A stretch of DNA of 64,000 bases from Tunturibacter gelidoferens (GTDB lineage Bacteria; Acidobacteriota; Terriglobia; Terriglobales; Acidobacteriaceae). Positions 17,282 to 24,762 of the stretch are shown piece by piece (positions within the stretch are counted from its first letter, which is position 1; each line of letters opens with the position of its first letter). Under the pieces are notes generated by a model. The model saw only the letters and a program-made list of their open reading frames with translations, was not told the origin of the DNA and ran no database searches. A program made the translations under genes and the position numbers. Where the stretch lies: positions 4,836,001-4,900,000 of the forward strand of contig NZ_CP132938.1 of assembly GCF_040358255.1 (NCBI RefSeq), in the 5' to 3' direction.

Positions 17282-17590
17282 ATGATCGCCAACGCCGCCT
17301 TCGTCGCCACACTGATCTTTCTCACGCTTGGCTTCTGGTTGAGCAATGAGCTTCGCTTCCTCACTCCGTGGCGCGGCTTCATCCTCCACAACCATCTTCA
17401 GAGCATCGCGCTTTACTGCGCTCTGCTCTTCACCAACCTCCTCGGCCTCACCGTCTGGATCGAGCGCAAGTTCTTCCTGCGCGACACAGGCCGGAAGCTC
17501 AGGCATCTCGATCAGGAGATTCATACCGGTCAAAGCGAACTGTCCGAAGAAATCCTTTCCCGCTTCGGCGGAGAAGAGGAGGAACAGTAA
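17282..17590 (+). CDS. Small two-helix membrane protein
   Basis: This 102-aa protein has two transmembrane helices (AAFVATLIFLTLGFWL and SIALYCALLFTNLLGLTVWI) and a charged C-terminal tail (HTGQSELSEEILSRFGGEEE). The ATG at 17282 follows GAAAGGA. It lies between the SSB pair and a set of putative DNA-processing genes; conjugation-related but unassigned. Confidence 0.6.
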   Translation: MIANAAFVATLIFLTLGFWLSNELRFLTPWRGFILHNHLQSIALYCALLFTNLLGLTVWIERKFFLRDTGRKLRHLDQEIHTGQSELSEEILSRFGGEEEEQ

Positions 17591-17592
17591 TC

Positions 17593-17886
17593 ATGCAGAG
17601 CGAAGACCAATATATGGAACGCACCCCCGACCTTGTGGCGAGGATTCGCAAGCTGCGCGAAGCCGCAGAAAAAGAGATGAACCGCTTTACCTGTCTGTCC
17701 GACTACGACGTGCGCCGTGTCGTCGGACAGGGACCGAGGACCGCTTCAGTTTCGGCCGAAACAGTCTCTGCCTCGGCCGCCCAGAGCCGTCCGAAGAAGT
17801 CCTCGGGCAAGCCCTCGAACACGCAGACCTCGATTCAGTTTTCGCTTGCTCCTGCGGAGCCGGGGGATGGCGGGGAGGCTGAATGA
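17593..17886 (+). CDS. Small hypothetical protein, conjugation region
   Basis: This 97-aa ORF has a helical N-terminus (PDLVARIRKLREAAEKEMNR) and a Ser/Ala/Pro-rich C-terminus. The stop overlaps the next start (ATGA), so it is likely part of the same translationally coupled unit. No family is recognised. Confidence 0.55.
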   Translation: MQSEDQYMERTPDLVARIRKLREAAEKEMNRFTCLSDYDVRRVVGQGPRTASVSAETVSASAAQSRPKKSSGKPSNTQTSIQFSLAPAEPGDGGEAE

Positions 17887-18923
17887 AAATCGATATTCCC
17901 CAGGAACTCCCTCACCGCCGTGAGAACGGCGGTGCAGTTCCGGAACACTCCGCAACGCGCAAACTACCGGACAATCCCATCCTCCATCGCCTGCGGTCTC
18001 TGGGGGAGCCTGGCACGGACGCTCGCCGCTCCCCTCCACGGGCGAAGCACCCCCATGACGAGTCTGCGTCTGAGCTTCCGCATGATCGCCGCCGTCCTGC
18101 GCCCTCCGCCGATCCTCGGCGTCCGGCACGGACAGGCGGGAGCATTGTGGGACTGGAGCTCCGCCCTGAAGAAAAGCAGCTTCTACGAGAGGCTGGACGC
18201 TTTCGCGTCGTCCGCACATCGGACCTCCGCGAGACGCTATACCAGGGCAAAGCCCGGCCTCTCGAGAATGATCTGAAGTATCTCCGCGACAAGGGCTTGA
18301 TTGAAACCCGATTCGTCAATCTGCGCCGCGATGGACGGCGGCGCACGATTGAACGCACCGAGGTCGTCACCCTTACCAAAGACGGCCGTCGCCTCCTGCT
18401 GAAGCAAGGCGACCTACCGAATGACCAGAGAGTCTATACCGGACTTGTGAAGCCCCGCGAGATCGAGCATGACTCCCAGATCTACCGCGCCTACCGGAAA
18501 GAGTCGGAGAAGATCGAGAAGAAAGGTGGCACCAATCTCCGCGTAAAGCTCGATTTCGAGATCAAGTCCCAGGTTCAGAAGGCGATCTACGCCGAGCGCA
18601 AAGCCGATCCCAAACGCGACATGGCCGAGATCAAAGAGGAGGTAGCACTGCGTTTGGATCTGCCCTTCGTCGATGGCAAGATTCAGATCCCGGATGCGCG
18701 AATCGAATTCGATCAGCCCAGCGGAGTGGATCATAACTTAGACGACCGGACCCTAACTGGTCATGAGGACATCGAGGTCCTCACCGCCGCCTATCACGCC
18801 GGACACCTGCGCGCGAAGGCGCAGGCAGGTTTCCGCAACTATGCATCTTCGTCCGACTTCTCCACGATTTCTTCGAAGATCGAGGACGACCACCACATGA
18901 TGCGAGACATTCTGGAGCTCTGA
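17883..18923 (+). CDS. Replication-relaxation-like DNA-processing protein
   Basis: This 346-aa protein has a disordered, basic, Pro/Arg-rich N-terminus (~1-85). A winged-helix-like region (KQLLREAGRFRVVRTSDLRE ... LKYLRDKGLIETRFVNLRRD) follows, then a C-terminal region with a conserved-looking IEHDSQIYRAYRKESE and IPDARIEFD. The winged helix followed by an 'H..eiy' segment and a later acidic strand recalls the replication-relaxation family (PF13814), implicated in plasmid nick-site relaxation. The match is by pattern only. It is the best candidate in the element for the missing DNA-processing function, but no HUH relaxase motif is present. Confidence 0.5.
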   Translation: MKIDIPQELPHRRENGGAVPEHSATRKLPDNPILHRLRSLGEPGTDARRSPPRAKHPHDESASELPHDRRRPAPSADPRRPARTGGSIVGLELRPEEKQLLREAGRFRVVRTSDLRETLYQGKARPLENDLKYLRDKGLIETRFVNLRRDGRRRTIERTEVVTLTKDGRRLLLKQGDLPNDQRVYTGLVKPREIEHDSQIYRAYRKESEKIEKKGGTNLRVKLDFEIKSQVQKAIYAERKADPKRDMAEIKEEVALRLDLPFVDGKIQIPDARIEFDQPSGVDHNLDDRTLTGHEDIEVLTAAYHAGHLRAKAQAGFRNYASSSDFSTISSKIEDDHHMMRDILEL

Positions 18924-18925
18924 CT

Positions 18926-19972
18926 ATGGACTACGATCCAATCTCTTCTCTCGAAGCCATCGGATACATCGAGCGGGAGGCTTCGTTCCTCTATCTGGTC
19001 GCGGTACACTCCGGCTACTTCCTTCGCCGCCAGTATTGCCGATTCGCGGGGCGCGACGGAGGTACGCTCTTCTCCCGATTTCTCAAGAAGGCCGACCGAC
19101 ACCGCCATTTTCATGTGATCGAGTGCGGTCAGGGTTGGCACATCTACCACCTGACCTCGAAGTCGATCTATAGGGCGCTCGAACGGCCCCACTCCCAGCA
19201 CCGCCGCATTAAGGGCGACTCTTATATTAAGTCGCGTCTCATGGTGCTGGACTTCGTCCTCGCCTACGTGCGCGTGAACTTGCTCACGGATGAGGCCGGC
19301 AAGGTCGATTTCTTCACGACGCAGTGTGGCGTTCGTTCGGAGCTACTACCCAGAAGTTACGCCGGGAGGCTGATGTACTTTCCCGATGGGTTCCCCATCC
19401 TGGTCTCGAACTCCGGCGTTCCTAGCTTCACCTTCTTCGACGGAGGCCAGGCGACCTCCTCACGGTTCGAGCGTTTCCTCGCACAGTACCAGCCCCTATT
19501 CGCAGCTCTTGGTGAGTTCAATCTCATCTTTGTTGCCGACACTGAGAGTAACTCTTCGAGAGCGAAGGCTACCTTCCATCGTTTTTTACCTGCCGACTGC
19601 CTGCGCGGTGTCACGCCGACGACACCCCTCGGCGTCGACCACTTCGTCCAGTTCCTCGAAGTCAGGCAGCAGTCCGAAGTCGGTGGACGCGGAGTTCTGT
19701 CCAGCGATCTCAAGACTCTGCGGGAGGGCGAAGCTATGTATACGTCACTGGAGCACCAGGCTCTCTACTCGGCATGGAAGATCGGCAGCACCACGGTGGA
19801 GAAGATTCGTCAGAGATTTCTCCAGACCTCGATGCGGGTGAACTTCTCCACCGTGGTCCTGCCTTACCGCTATCCAGTCGATGTCGCGCGGCCCGGAGTT
19901 CGCTCCCACGAGGGTGACGACACCCCATACCAGACCCGTGACGAGACCCCTTCTGCCGAGGATAAGCCATGA
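18926..19972 (+). CDS. Hypothetical protein, possible wHTH partner of the DNA-processing protein
   Basis: This 348-aa protein begins 2 nt after the previous stop. Residues ~1-90 look like a winged-helix module (LYLVAVHSGYFLRRQYCRFA ... WHIYHLTSKSIYRALERPHS). The central part contains GFPILVSNSG and FNLIFVADTESNSSRAKATF. A C-terminal helical stretch (ALYSAWKIGSTTVEKIRQRF) follows. The order wHTH, then a strand-rich region, resembles its neighbour, so the two may be distant paralogs or subunits. No catalytic motif is evident. Confidence 0.5.
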   Translation: MDYDPISSLEAIGYIEREASFLYLVAVHSGYFLRRQYCRFAGRDGGTLFSRFLKKADRHRHFHVIECGQGWHIYHLTSKSIYRALERPHSQHRRIKGDSYIKSRLMVLDFVLAYVRVNLLTDEAGKVDFFTTQCGVRSELLPRSYAGRLMYFPDGFPILVSNSGVPSFTFFDGGQATSSRFERFLAQYQPLFAALGEFNLIFVADTESNSSRAKATFHRFLPADCLRGVTPTTPLGVDHFVQFLEVRQQSEVGGRGVLSSDLKTLREGEAMYTSLEHQALYSAWKIGSTTVEKIRQRFLQTSMRVNFSTVVLPYRYPVDVARPGVRSHEGDDTPYQTRDETPSAEDKP

Positions 19973-20015
19973 GATTCCAACTAGTTCCGCAGATAGGTAG
20001 TGTCAGGGAGGGGTA

Positions 20016-20096
20016 TGTGCCGGGGGTGGGAGCGACCCCGCCCTCCGGGCTGCCGCGTCGACTGACGCCGCGCTGGTCGCTCCCACCCCCGGCACA
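20016..20096. repeat. Perfect 22-bp inverted repeat with GC-rich loop
   Basis: Positions 20016-20037 are the exact reverse complement of 20075-20096 (beginning TGTGCCGGGGGTGGGAGCG). The 37-nt loop holds a second small hairpin, GCGTC-GACT-GACGC, and CCGCCCTCCGGG, a motif also found in the two structured leaders. No U-tract follows, so it is not a normal terminator. It lies between the DNA-processing genes and the coupling-protein operon, a place where an origin of transfer is plausible. Confidence 0.8.
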
Positions 20097-20242
20097 CCAC
20101 GTATCCAGGAAATATCTAACGCAGATATTTCACTGATTCGCGCTGGGTACTAACCGGATCAGCTCAGCATGGTTCGCTGATCCTCAGAGCATCCGGGGCA
20201 AGATTCACCAACGATCGCAAACTCATCCATAGGAGAAACTCC

Positions 20243-20545
20243 ATGAGCAAGCTGAAACTGGAGCACGGCGTCAGCAGGATTCGGCGCGCGAAGCTGCAAT
20301 CCTCCATCGATCAGACTGTAGCTGATGACATCGAGCTATTGGCCGAGTGGTCGAATAACGAAACCAACTACGTCATCAATGAACTACTCCGCTTCGCGCT
20401 GACTCAGGAAGAGGAGTTCCAGAGACACAAGATCAGTTCCGCCACGGCCGCTCCTACAAAGCCAGCACTAACACCCATCAAATCCGTATCAGAACCTGCT
20501 GCACAACCGGACATGGCGGTATCGAGTACCGCAGCCCGCACTTAG
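20243..20545 (+). CDS. Ribbon-helix-helix-like small protein
   Basis: This 100-aa protein has an N-terminal segment with RHH character (LQSSIDQTVADDIELLAEWS, NNETNYVINELLRFALTQEE) and a disordered Pro/Ala/Thr-rich tail. A good GGAGAAACTCC precedes the ATG. RHH proteins next to coupling-protein genes often bind the origin of transfer as auxiliary relaxosome proteins; that role is inference. It starts the coupling protein-VirB11 operon. Confidence 0.6.
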   Translation: MSKLKLEHGVSRIRRAKLQSSIDQTVADDIELLAEWSNNETNYVINELLRFALTQEEEFQRHKISSATAAPTKPALTPIKSVSEPAAQPDMAVSSTAART

Positions 20546-20559
20546 CGAGGTATCGAACC

Positions 20560-22596
20560 ATGCGTTTCAGAGCTTCACTTCAAAATATCGTCCGGCCTAT
20601 GGTCGAGTACCGTTTCCTGCTGTCGCTGGGATTGAGCGCGGCTTGCGGCATCGTCCTCGGCAGCATGTTCCCCATCAACACAGCTAACCCATTTCTGCGA
20701 TTGATCGAGTTGGAGCGGCCTCTGGTCTTTCAGGCGGTGGTCAGGAGCTACAACCTGTTTCTGTACTCGACTCCGTTCATCGCCTGCTCCATGAGCTTCT
20801 CGTTGCTGTATGTGCATCTCTACAGAACAGAGTTGGGACTGACCGCTGGCACGCTGCCTCCGTATTCTGATCCGCATACCCGGGCTGAGCTTTCCCTGGT
20901 CCTTGGCGAGGTACACCGTCAGCTCGTTCCGAAGCCCAGCCCGGCTCCACACTGGCTCTCGATTCCCGAGCGCGGCCTTTATACCGGCATCGCCTCGTTC
21001 GGCTCCATCGGGAGCGGCAAGACCTATGGGCTAATTCTTCCGGCGATGCGACAGTTATTCGCATATCGGGCCGACGATCCGGCGCGAAGGCTCTCCGGCA
21101 TTGTTCTGGAGGTCAAGGGCGATCTTTGCCGGCAGCTTCACCGCATCCTTAAATGGTGCGGGCGGGAACAGGATTATGTCGAAGTCTCGCTCAATGGCAA
21201 CGTCCGCTATAACCCCCTGAACAACTCGCTCGACGCTTACGCACAGGCGTTTAACATTGCTTCGATCATCACCTCGATCTGGGGCAGAGGCAAGGAACCC
21301 TTCTGGCAGCAGTCCTACACAGACCTTATGCGGTACGTGATTCTCCTCTATCGCATCCGCGACGGATACCTCACGATGGTCGATCTGTTTCGCACCGTCA
21401 TCAGCGCGGGCAGACTCGAAGAGATGCTGACCGAAGTTGGTTCGCGCTTCAGCACCACGAGCTATATTGGCATCAGTAAGGAAACGTACCGCGAACATGA
21501 GGTGCAGCTATCTCCGCTTGGCTTCAAGTGGAACGAAGATGCAGGTCTTCACCTGATCCCGTGGACCGAGGCGCTGGAGAATCTGCTGATACAGGAGACA
21601 TCCGCACCCTTCGAGGTCTTCACGCGCAAACCGCATCGACCGGAGCAGCGCGACCGTTTTGACAGTATCCAGTATTGGTATTGGGAGCACTGGAAGTTCT
21701 TTCGCTCTGAGGTCAAGACCTCCATCATCCAGGGCATCGTCGTCTTCCTTTCGCTCTTCGAGACTGATCCCGATGTTCGCCGTGTCTTTTGTCCGCCGAA
21801 GGAACTCTATGATGGCAAGCCATGCGCTTCTGATCCAAACGGCATCATCCTGTCCTCATTCGACGAATTGATCGAATCGGGCGCGGTGGTTGGCCTGAAC
21901 TTTCCTGTGGCTCTGAACCCGGCGCTTGCCAAGACCCTCGGCACAATGATGAAAATCGACTATCAACGTGCCGTGATGTTGCGTATCCCAAAGATGGATG
22001 CGGAACCGCAGAAACACTTTCGTCCAACCGTCTTCATCTGCGATGAGTACCAGAACTTCGCTACGGTCGGCGGCGACAATCCCACCGGCGACGAACGCTT
22101 CCTCTCCATCTCCCGGCAACCGAAGTGCATCCCCATCGTCGCCACCCAGAGTATCTCCAGTCTCAAGGACGCACTGCCCAACGAAGGTGTCAAGACGCTG
22201 CTACAAGCGCTCCGCAACAAGGTGTTCCTGACGACGACCGACCCGGAGACGGCGCGTTATGCCTCCGAGCTGTGCGGGAAGGCAGATCGCACACGGATCA
22301 GCTACACCGTCTCCGAGTCCTCCACCAATGCCAATGTCAGTTGGTTGAGTGGCCGGACATCATCCAGCAAGGGCTCTGTCTCTGCCTCGAAGTCATACCA
22401 GAAACATAAGGAACCGCTGTTCGAAGAGAAGGTATTCTTCGACCTCAAAAATGCGCAGTCCGTGGTAGTCGCCTTTGACGGTATCAGCCCTCTACCGCCA
22501 ACGTACTGCTATCTCAAACCTGACTTCCTACCTGCCACCATGAGTTGGTTCGATCAGGAACTGATTGATTTTGATCCCAGGAGAATACTCGCATGA
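20560..22596 (+). CDS. virD4: VirD4/TraG-type coupling ATPase
   Basis: This 678-aa coupling protein delivers DNA to the secretion channel. Two N-terminal transmembrane helices (FLLSLGLSAACGIVLGSMF, FLYSTPFIACSMSFSLLYVH) anchor it. Walker A is GSIGSGKTYG (~147-156) and Walker B is PTVFICDEYQNF (~490-500). SRQPKCIPIVATQSISSLKD matches the T4CP Q-loop region. The stop overlaps the virB11 start. Confidence 0.93.
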   Translation: MRFRASLQNIVRPMVEYRFLLSLGLSAACGIVLGSMFPINTANPFLRLIELERPLVFQAVVRSYNLFLYSTPFIACSMSFSLLYVHLYRTELGLTAGTLPPYSDPHTRAELSLVLGEVHRQLVPKPSPAPHWLSIPERGLYTGIASFGSIGSGKTYGLILPAMRQLFAYRADDPARRLSGIVLEVKGDLCRQLHRILKWCGREQDYVEVSLNGNVRYNPLNNSLDAYAQAFNIASIITSIWGRGKEPFWQQSYTDLMRYVILLYRIRDGYLTMVDLFRTVISAGRLEEMLTEVGSRFSTTSYIGISKETYREHEVQLSPLGFKWNEDAGLHLIPWTEALENLLIQETSAPFEVFTRKPHRPEQRDRFDSIQYWYWEHWKFFRSEVKTSIIQGIVVFLSLFETDPDVRRVFCPPKELYDGKPCASDPNGIILSSFDELIESGAVVGLNFPVALNPALAKTLGTMMKIDYQRAVMLRIPKMDAEPQKHFRPTVFICDEYQNFATVGGDNPTGDERFLSISRQPKCIPIVATQSISSLKDALPNEGVKTLLQALRNKVFLTTTDPETARYASELCGKADRTRISYTVSESSTNANVSWLSGRTSSSKGSVSASKSYQKHKEPLFEEKVFFDLKNAQSVVVAFDGISPLPPTYCYLKPDFLPATMSWFDQELIDFDPRRILA

Positions 22597-23609
22597 GCTT
22601 TGAAGTCATTATTCCGTTTCTTAAACCAATTGAACATCTCCTCGCCAGCAAGACTGTCTCCGAGATCATGGTGAATCCTGATGGTTCTGTCTGGATGGAA
22701 GAGAAGGGTCATATCGAGTTGCAGCCCGGCGTCCGATTTGAGGATGGAGCATTACTGACGGGCCTTGAAGTGATCGCAAACCGCTTTGGCAAGAAGCTCG
22801 ATGCCGACTCGCCCATCATGAATCTGCGCCTGCCGGATGGGAGCCGCATGGCGGCACTCATTCCACCCGTGGTCAATCCCCAACCCATGATGACCATCCG
22901 CAAATTTACTTCGCGTAATTTCACGATGAATGATCTGATCGAGCGCAGGATGGTCACTGCCGAGCAGGCACAACAACTCTCCAACGCGGTCCGCCGCGGC
23001 GACAATCTCCTGATCTCCGGGGGTACGGGTGCCGGCAAAACAACTCTCACAAACGTCGTTGCAAGTTTCATTCCCGATTCGGATCGCATCCTTGTCCTTG
23101 AGGACGTTGCTGAACTATATATAAGGAAGCAACACGTCGTCTCCGCGGAAGCTCAGCTTGATACGCACAAGAGTCAGATTGGATTCAGTGACTTGCTAAA
23201 AGCCACGCTGCGCCATCGTCCGGACCGCATCATCGTGGGCGAGATTCGCGGTCCGGAGGCGCGCGTCTTCCTCGACGCTTTGAACACCGGACATCGCGGA
23301 TCGCTGTCCACCATCCACGCCAACGGCGCCAATGATGCTCTACGGCGTTTGGCACAGCTCGCAATGCGCGGTTCGGCTGGGGTTCCGCTCCACGAGGTTG
23401 AGGACGAATGTAGAAGATCCATCGATCTGGTCACGCATGTAATGAACCAGGATGGATGGCGGCGGATTACAGAAATCCGAACGGTCTCTGACTCCTGTGG
23501 AACAGGACAGACGTGTGCGGAACCACCTAAATGCAAATCGAGGTCAGTTAGCAGCAAGTTCGACTTAGTATGCAAGTTTCGTCAGGAAGAGCCTAAGAGC
23601 GGATCATAA
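22593..23609 (+). CDS. virB11: VirB11 ATPase
   Basis: This 338-aa hexameric ATPase switches between pilus assembly and DNA transfer. Walker A is SGGTGAGKTTLT (~142-152), the Asp box is ILVLEDVAELYI, Walker B is RIIVGEIRGPEA and the His box is GHRGSLSTIHANGANDALRR. The N-terminal domain has the family opening SEIMVNPDGSVWMEEKG. The last ~35 residues are Cys/Ser/Lys-rich and unlike the family, which suggests the end was altered when the neighbouring RHS region was joined. It is the last conjugation gene. Confidence 0.93.
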   Translation: MSFEVIIPFLKPIEHLLASKTVSEIMVNPDGSVWMEEKGHIELQPGVRFEDGALLTGLEVIANRFGKKLDADSPIMNLRLPDGSRMAALIPPVVNPQPMMTIRKFTSRNFTMNDLIERRMVTAEQAQQLSNAVRRGDNLLISGGTGAGKTTLTNVVASFIPDSDRILVLEDVAELYIRKQHVVSAEAQLDTHKSQIGFSDLLKATLRHRPDRIIVGEIRGPEARVFLDALNTGHRGSLSTIHANGANDALRRLAQLAMRGSAGVPLHEVEDECRRSIDLVTHVMNQDGWRRITEIRTVSDSCGTGQTCAEPPKCKSRSVSSKFDLVCKFRQEEPKSGS

Positions 23610-23642
23610 ACGCATGTGCCCGTTGGATGGACTAGCCACGTC

Positions 23643-24151
23643 TCAACGACACTTTTGCATATCGCCAATGGGGACGAGTAGTTGGGCCGCTGTACCTGTA
23701 GCCACACCGCCGGCACTCGCATGTGCGTCCGGCTGAATCTCATCCATCATCGGAATGCGATATGACGTAGAAGTTAGGGACAAGACCGCGTTGCCGACAC
23801 TATTGATTAGATTGATTGTTTGGGGAACGACATCGAGGACTCCTCCCACAGCTCCGGCGACATGATCCCACACCGAGCAATTTCCCAATGCCCATGCTGA
23901 TCGACTCCCCCAAGAGGATTGTTCTGCATATAACCGTACAGGTTGAGCGTTTGCGGATTGCCCAGCTTCGCATACGGGACCGGCTCTTCTTGCGCGCTCC
24001 AATCGGGCGACATGAACCTACCGGTACTGGAGCTGTAGTATCTGGCACCGAAGTAGTCCAGCCCTGATTCAGCATCTCGTTCTTTGCCGGTAAACTTGTA
24101 TGCAAGTGTACAAATGCTAGCCGTAGTCGTAGATGAACCGGTCTCTGTCAT
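23643..24151 (-). pseudogene. Orphan RHS tip with frameshift
   Basis: This fragment encodes only the end of an RHS core (YKFTGKERDAESGLDYFGAR, then GRFMSPDWSAQEEPVPYAKL and NNPLGGVDQHGHW) plus a C-terminal domain. The core and the tail are in different frames. After about 23890 the sensible reading shifts to WDHVAGAVGGVLDVVPQTIN and ends at 23643. The core part is nearly identical to the end of the large RHS gene upstream, so this looks like a displaced alternative tip used for toxin swapping, now broken. Its ATG overlaps the stop of the next upstream gene (ATGA). Confidence 0.7.
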
Positions 24152-24762
24152 AGCTGAAGCTGCAAGAGAATCTTGTCGTTATCGTCGTCCGTCTTTACGG
24201 TGCTACTGACTAAATTTCCATGCCCCACCGCTACAACCGTCATTTCCACTCCGGGGGGGACGTCGATGGTCGTCAAACCGTTGGCCCCGGTCTTGTACCA
24301 CCTTTCGTGCTGGGCGGTCGCATCTCGAACGAGCACAGCTACAGCAGGAATTGGTTTTCCTGCCCGGTCTTGTACCTCGACATCACGATGCTTTATGTGA
24401 CCTATCGTCACGGTATTTCCGCTAGTCGGCATCACGGCCAGCGGAAGCTTCAAATCGAATGACTCACTCTTGACCATGAGCTCGCGAACTGTGGTTTGGC
24501 ACAAGCCGTACGGACATGTCGCGATAAGCTGGTATGGACCAGAGGGAAGATCGCGCGCCGGGATTGTTCCATTTTTATCTGAAAGCGCCCTAAAAACCTC
24601 TCCGCCACCCTCCAGCGGCTTTACTATCACCAGAACGTCGGGAAATCCCGCGCCTGTTTGGTCAACCACGACAACATGAAGCGGTGCCGCGTTGGCGCAG
24701 AGCAGAGAAGAGAAGTTGGCGAAGAGAAACAAAAACAAAAATCTTACTCTCATTGTGGGCAT
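24148..24762 (-). CDS. Secreted carboxypeptidase-regulatory-like protein
   Basis: This 204-aa protein has a strongly hydrophobic signal peptide (RFLFLFLFANFSSLLCANAA). Two transthyretin/Cna-B-like repeats follow: HVVVVDQTGAGFPDVLVIVK with LPSGPYQLIATCPYG, and DVEVQDRAGKPIPAVAVLVR with VPPGVEMTVVAVG. It overlaps the end of the large RHS gene by 13 nt and is presumably co-expressed. Such a position would suit an immunity or delivery partner, but this fold is more often adhesive, so the role is open. Confidence 0.65.
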   Translation of the reverse strand: MPTMRVRFLFLFLFANFSSLLCANAAPLHVVVVDQTGAGFPDVLVIVKPLEGGGEVFRALSDKNGTIPARDLPSGPYQLIATCPYGLCQTTVRELMVKSESFDLKLPLAVMPTSGNTVTIGHIKHRDVEVQDRAGKPIPAVAVLVRDATAQHERWYKTGANGLTTIDVPPGVEMTVVAVGHGNLVSSTVKTDDDNDKILLQLQL

